Positions 62,253 to 64,000 of a stretch of 64,000 nt of DNA are shown in pieces; within the stretch, counting starts at the first letter, position 1; each line of letters opens with the position of its first letter. The DNA comes from an uncultured Prevotellaceae bacterium. Lineage in GTDB: Bacteria; Bacteroidota; Bacteroidia; Bacteroidales; Bacteroidaceae. The notes beneath the pieces were generated by a model. It saw nothing but the letters and a program-made list of their open reading frames with translations. It had not been told where the DNA came from and searched no databases. The position numbers and the translations under genes were made by a program. The stretch spans positions 1-64,000 of the forward strand of contig ONHN01000003.1 of assembly GCA_900317635.1 (NCBI GenBank). The letters are read 5' to 3'.

Positions 62253-63380
62253 ATGAAAATAGGTACACTTACTTATTGGAACACAGAAGAAAATTATGGG
62301 CAGGTGATGCAATCTTTTGCTTTAGTTAAATACTTGTCTAACCTTGGGTATGACGCATCGCTTATTCGCTATATAAAGAGGCCTGAACGTGAGAGTTCTT
62401 TGCACAAGTTTTTTAGATGGTTGAAAATAGTGAGTCCTAAGCGTATTAAAGCAGCTATGGAATATAGAAAATTTCATAAAATTATGGCTGCAAACCAAAA
62501 ACAGCACCCTCGTTATTTTGATCTTTTTAGAGATGAGTACCTACCAATGACCCCCCAAATATATGATCAGCAAAGCATTTTCTCTGATACACCCCAATTT
62601 GATGCGTATATTTGTGGCAGTGATCAGATTTGGGGTGAGGCAGATGCTGTTTTCATGCTCCAGTTTGCACCTAAAGATGCATTGAGACTTTCTTATGCTG
62701 CATCTATGGGGGGCGCGCAATTAAAAGGGGATGAAAAGGCTAAATTTTCAGACTATCTTTCTACATTCAATTTTGTGAGTCTGCGAGAGCAGGAGGCTGT
62801 GGATTTTTGTAAACAATTAGGGCGTAATGATGCAGTTTTGGTTCCAGATCCCACATTGTTGCTTGACCGTGAAGAATATACTGCATTATATAGGGAGTCA
62901 AACCCATCAAACCCATCAAAACATTCGAAAGGTTACATTTTACTTTATCTGTTAGGAAATAAGATAGGTGTGGATGTGGATGAAATATACGCATACGCTG
63001 AGCAGCGTAATCTTGAAGTAATATATGTGGCAAGTCAGGGAAGAACAGATTCCCATGAGAAGAATTTTCCCACAATACAAGAATGGTTGTCACTGATAGA
63101 CAATGCTACATGTGTGTTTACAAACTCTTTTCATGGAACCGTGTTTTGTCTTCTTTTTAACACTCCATTTCTTACTTTGCCTGTGACGGGCGTTTTTTCG
63201 CGTATGAATGTGCGAATTCAAGGATTATTGAAACATTATAGCATGGAAGGCAGAATCTTACACCATGATTTGACAGAGGCAGATTCGCCGTGCGATTTTT
63301 CAATGTTTAATCGCCAAAGAGTAGAAGACGAGTTGTACGTAAAGCAATTGTTACGACGTGCATTACATTCAGATATGTGA
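62253..63380 (+). CDS. Polysaccharide pyruvyl transferase-family protein
   Basis: 375 residues with KIGTLTYWNTEENYGQVMQSF at the start, a GSDQIWGEADAVFML block (about 123-137), and TNSFHGTVFCLLFNTPFLTL (about 291-310), the conserved late motif of the family. These enzymes add ketal-pyruvate to sugar residues, giving the polymer negative charge. It follows the 4Fe-4S protein, a pairing seen in many Bacteroidales capsule loci, and ends 4 bases before the next gene. Confidence 0.88.
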   Translation: MKIGTLTYWNTEENYGQVMQSFALVKYLSNLGYDASLIRYIKRPERESSLHKFFRWLKIVSPKRIKAAMEYRKFHKIMAANQKQHPRYFDLFRDEYLPMTPQIYDQQSIFSDTPQFDAYICGSDQIWGEADAVFMLQFAPKDALRLSYAASMGGAQLKGDEKAKFSDYLSTFNFVSLREQEAVDFCKQLGRNDAVLVPDPTLLLDREEYTALYRESNPSNPSKHSKGYILLYLLGNKIGVDVDEIYAYAEQRNLEVIYVASQGRTDSHEKNFPTIQEWLSLIDNATCVFTNSFHGTVFCLLFNTPFLTLPVTGVFSRMNVRIQGLLKHYSMEGRILHHDLTEADSPCDFSMFNRQRVEDELYVKQLLRRALHSDM

Positions 63381-63384
63381 TAAA

Positions 63385-64000
63385 ATGAAAATTGTTCATT
63401 TAATTTTTGATTTTAATGTAGGGGGAACCGAGACGATGCTTGTTGATATTGTCAATGAGCAAAGTAAATGTAATGATGTAACAATAGTCATCATTAATGA
63501 TTGTTACGATAGCACACTAATAGCAAGTATTAGTCAGAGGGTTCATATTAAGTTTATACATCGCCAACCAAAGAGCAGGAACCCCTTATATTTCGCCTAT
63601 CTTAATTTGTGGTTGTCATTAAAAAAGCCAGATATAGTACACTATCATAATTATGTGACCCCTAAAGTACTTCTTCCTATATTCAAGTTGTTTTCCACGG
63701 TTCATGCTCTTGGAATTCCCCCGACATATTTTAAGCGCTGTAAATGTTTGTTTGCTATCTCTGAATCTGTACGTAACGATATCTTATCTCATGGCGAGTA
63801 TCCTGTCTCAGTTGTACCCAACGGAATAGATGTAGAGCGAATTTCTCCTCGCTCTATAAATCGCCTTCGATTACCATTTCGTATAGTTCAGATTGCACGA
63901 TTAGAAGATGCCATCAAGGGGCAAGATATTCTTATTAAAGGCATTGGCTATTTAAAGCGTAAAGGTATATCTAATGTTGAACTTGACTTAATAGGAGAAG
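63385..64000 (+). CDS. Glycosyltransferase family 4, partial (runs off the window)
   Basis: From ATG 63385 the frame stays open to the window end (205 codons). MKIVHLIFDFNVGGTETMLV is the usual GT4 opening (GG at the donor site), with DIVHYHNY (about 93-100), CLFAISESVRNDI (about 122-134), VVPNGIDVERI (about 144-154) and VQIARLEDAIKGQDILIKG (about 167-185). It would transfer a sugar during repeat-unit assembly on the lipid carrier. The C-terminal half is outside the window. Start is 4 bases after the pyruvyltransferase stop. Confidence 0.9.
   Translation, partial: MKIVHLIFDFNVGGTETMLVDIVNEQSKCNDVTIVIINDCYDSTLIASISQRVHIKFIHRQPKSRNPLYFAYLNLWLSLKKPDIVHYHNYVTPKVLLPIFKLFSTVHALGIPPTYFKRCKCLFAISESVRNDILSHGEYPVSVVPNGIDVERISPRSINRLRLPFRIVQIARLEDAIKGQDILIKGIGYLKRKGISNVELDLIGE

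Overview
This 64 kb window looks like chromosomal DNA of a fairly GC-rich member of the Bacteroidales, most likely Prevotellaceae. Many transcription starts carry the Bacteroidetes promoter pattern (TTTG, about 19-20 bases, TAnnTTTG), leaders lack clear Shine-Dalgarno sequences, and tRNA genes do not encode CCA. Lineage-typical genes include TamL, an M49 dipeptidyl peptidase, NhaD, a TPP-riboswitch/TonB receptor/PnuT thiamine module and secreted proteins with a short GRRV...NGKKV tail. The species cannot be named from the sequence alone.

Layout. 1-550: end of a palindromic element and an HNH endonuclease remnant. 553-8992: tRNA-Ser, argS, RNase H, an MsbA-type exporter, an epimerase, a PAP2 membrane enzyme and a C1 aminopeptidase. 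8998-9757: a palindromic MITE and a 23-bp tandem array of about 20 units. 9936-18789: tamL, tRNA-Pro, typA, nhaD, a porin, a rhomboid protease and an EEP-family protein. 19131-25642: thrS and an M6 protease with a dockerin (minus strand), then rfbC and lepA. 25643-26640: small hypothetical gene among hairpins and repeats. 26729-32052: rpsF-rpsR-rplI, an EcsC-like protein, rpiB, HU, a 29-aa basic peptide and ribonuclease G. 32374-35529: a large secreted repeat protein and a 54-aa peptide. 35617-37030: a REP-associated tyrosine transposase with 69-bp inverted ends and an internally deleted copy of it. 37047-41417: phosphatase, dipeptidyl peptidase III and a symporter (minus strand). 41888-45697: a CotH/dockerin/cohesin-like protein and a small cohesin-like/dockerin protein. 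45731-49249: palindromic repeats, a fourfold promoter-bearing repeat, and the thiamine uptake operon. 49262-64000: a surface-polysaccharide locus.

How the genes work together. The polysaccharide locus starts with a WecA/MraY-like lipid-carrier glycosyltransferase, UDP-GlcNAc 2-epimerase and two UDP-ManNAc-dehydrogenase-like proteins. One of these lacks the catalytic Cys motif. A nucleotidyltransferase-aminotransferase fusion and an opine-dehydrogenase-like protein follow. Beyond about 59.6 kb the DNA turns visibly AT-rich and carries modification genes (serine-acetyltransferase-like, 4Fe-4S/F420-hydrogenase-beta-like, pyruvyltransferase, glycosyltransferase), which suggests a separately acquired cassette. 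A decayed MNT/HEPN toxin-antitoxin pair and an AAA/PD-(D/E)XK protein sit inside the locus. Dockerin modules on the M6 protease, the CotH protein and the small cohesin-like protein suggest a small surface-protein assembly system.

The most unusual signals are the REP/transposase family with its deletion derivative and scattered solo ends, the 23-bp GTGCGCAC array, the cysteine-less dehydrogenase paralogue, the fourfold promoter repeat before the TPP riboswitch, and one 17-base sequence present three times, in three reading frames, within one gene.
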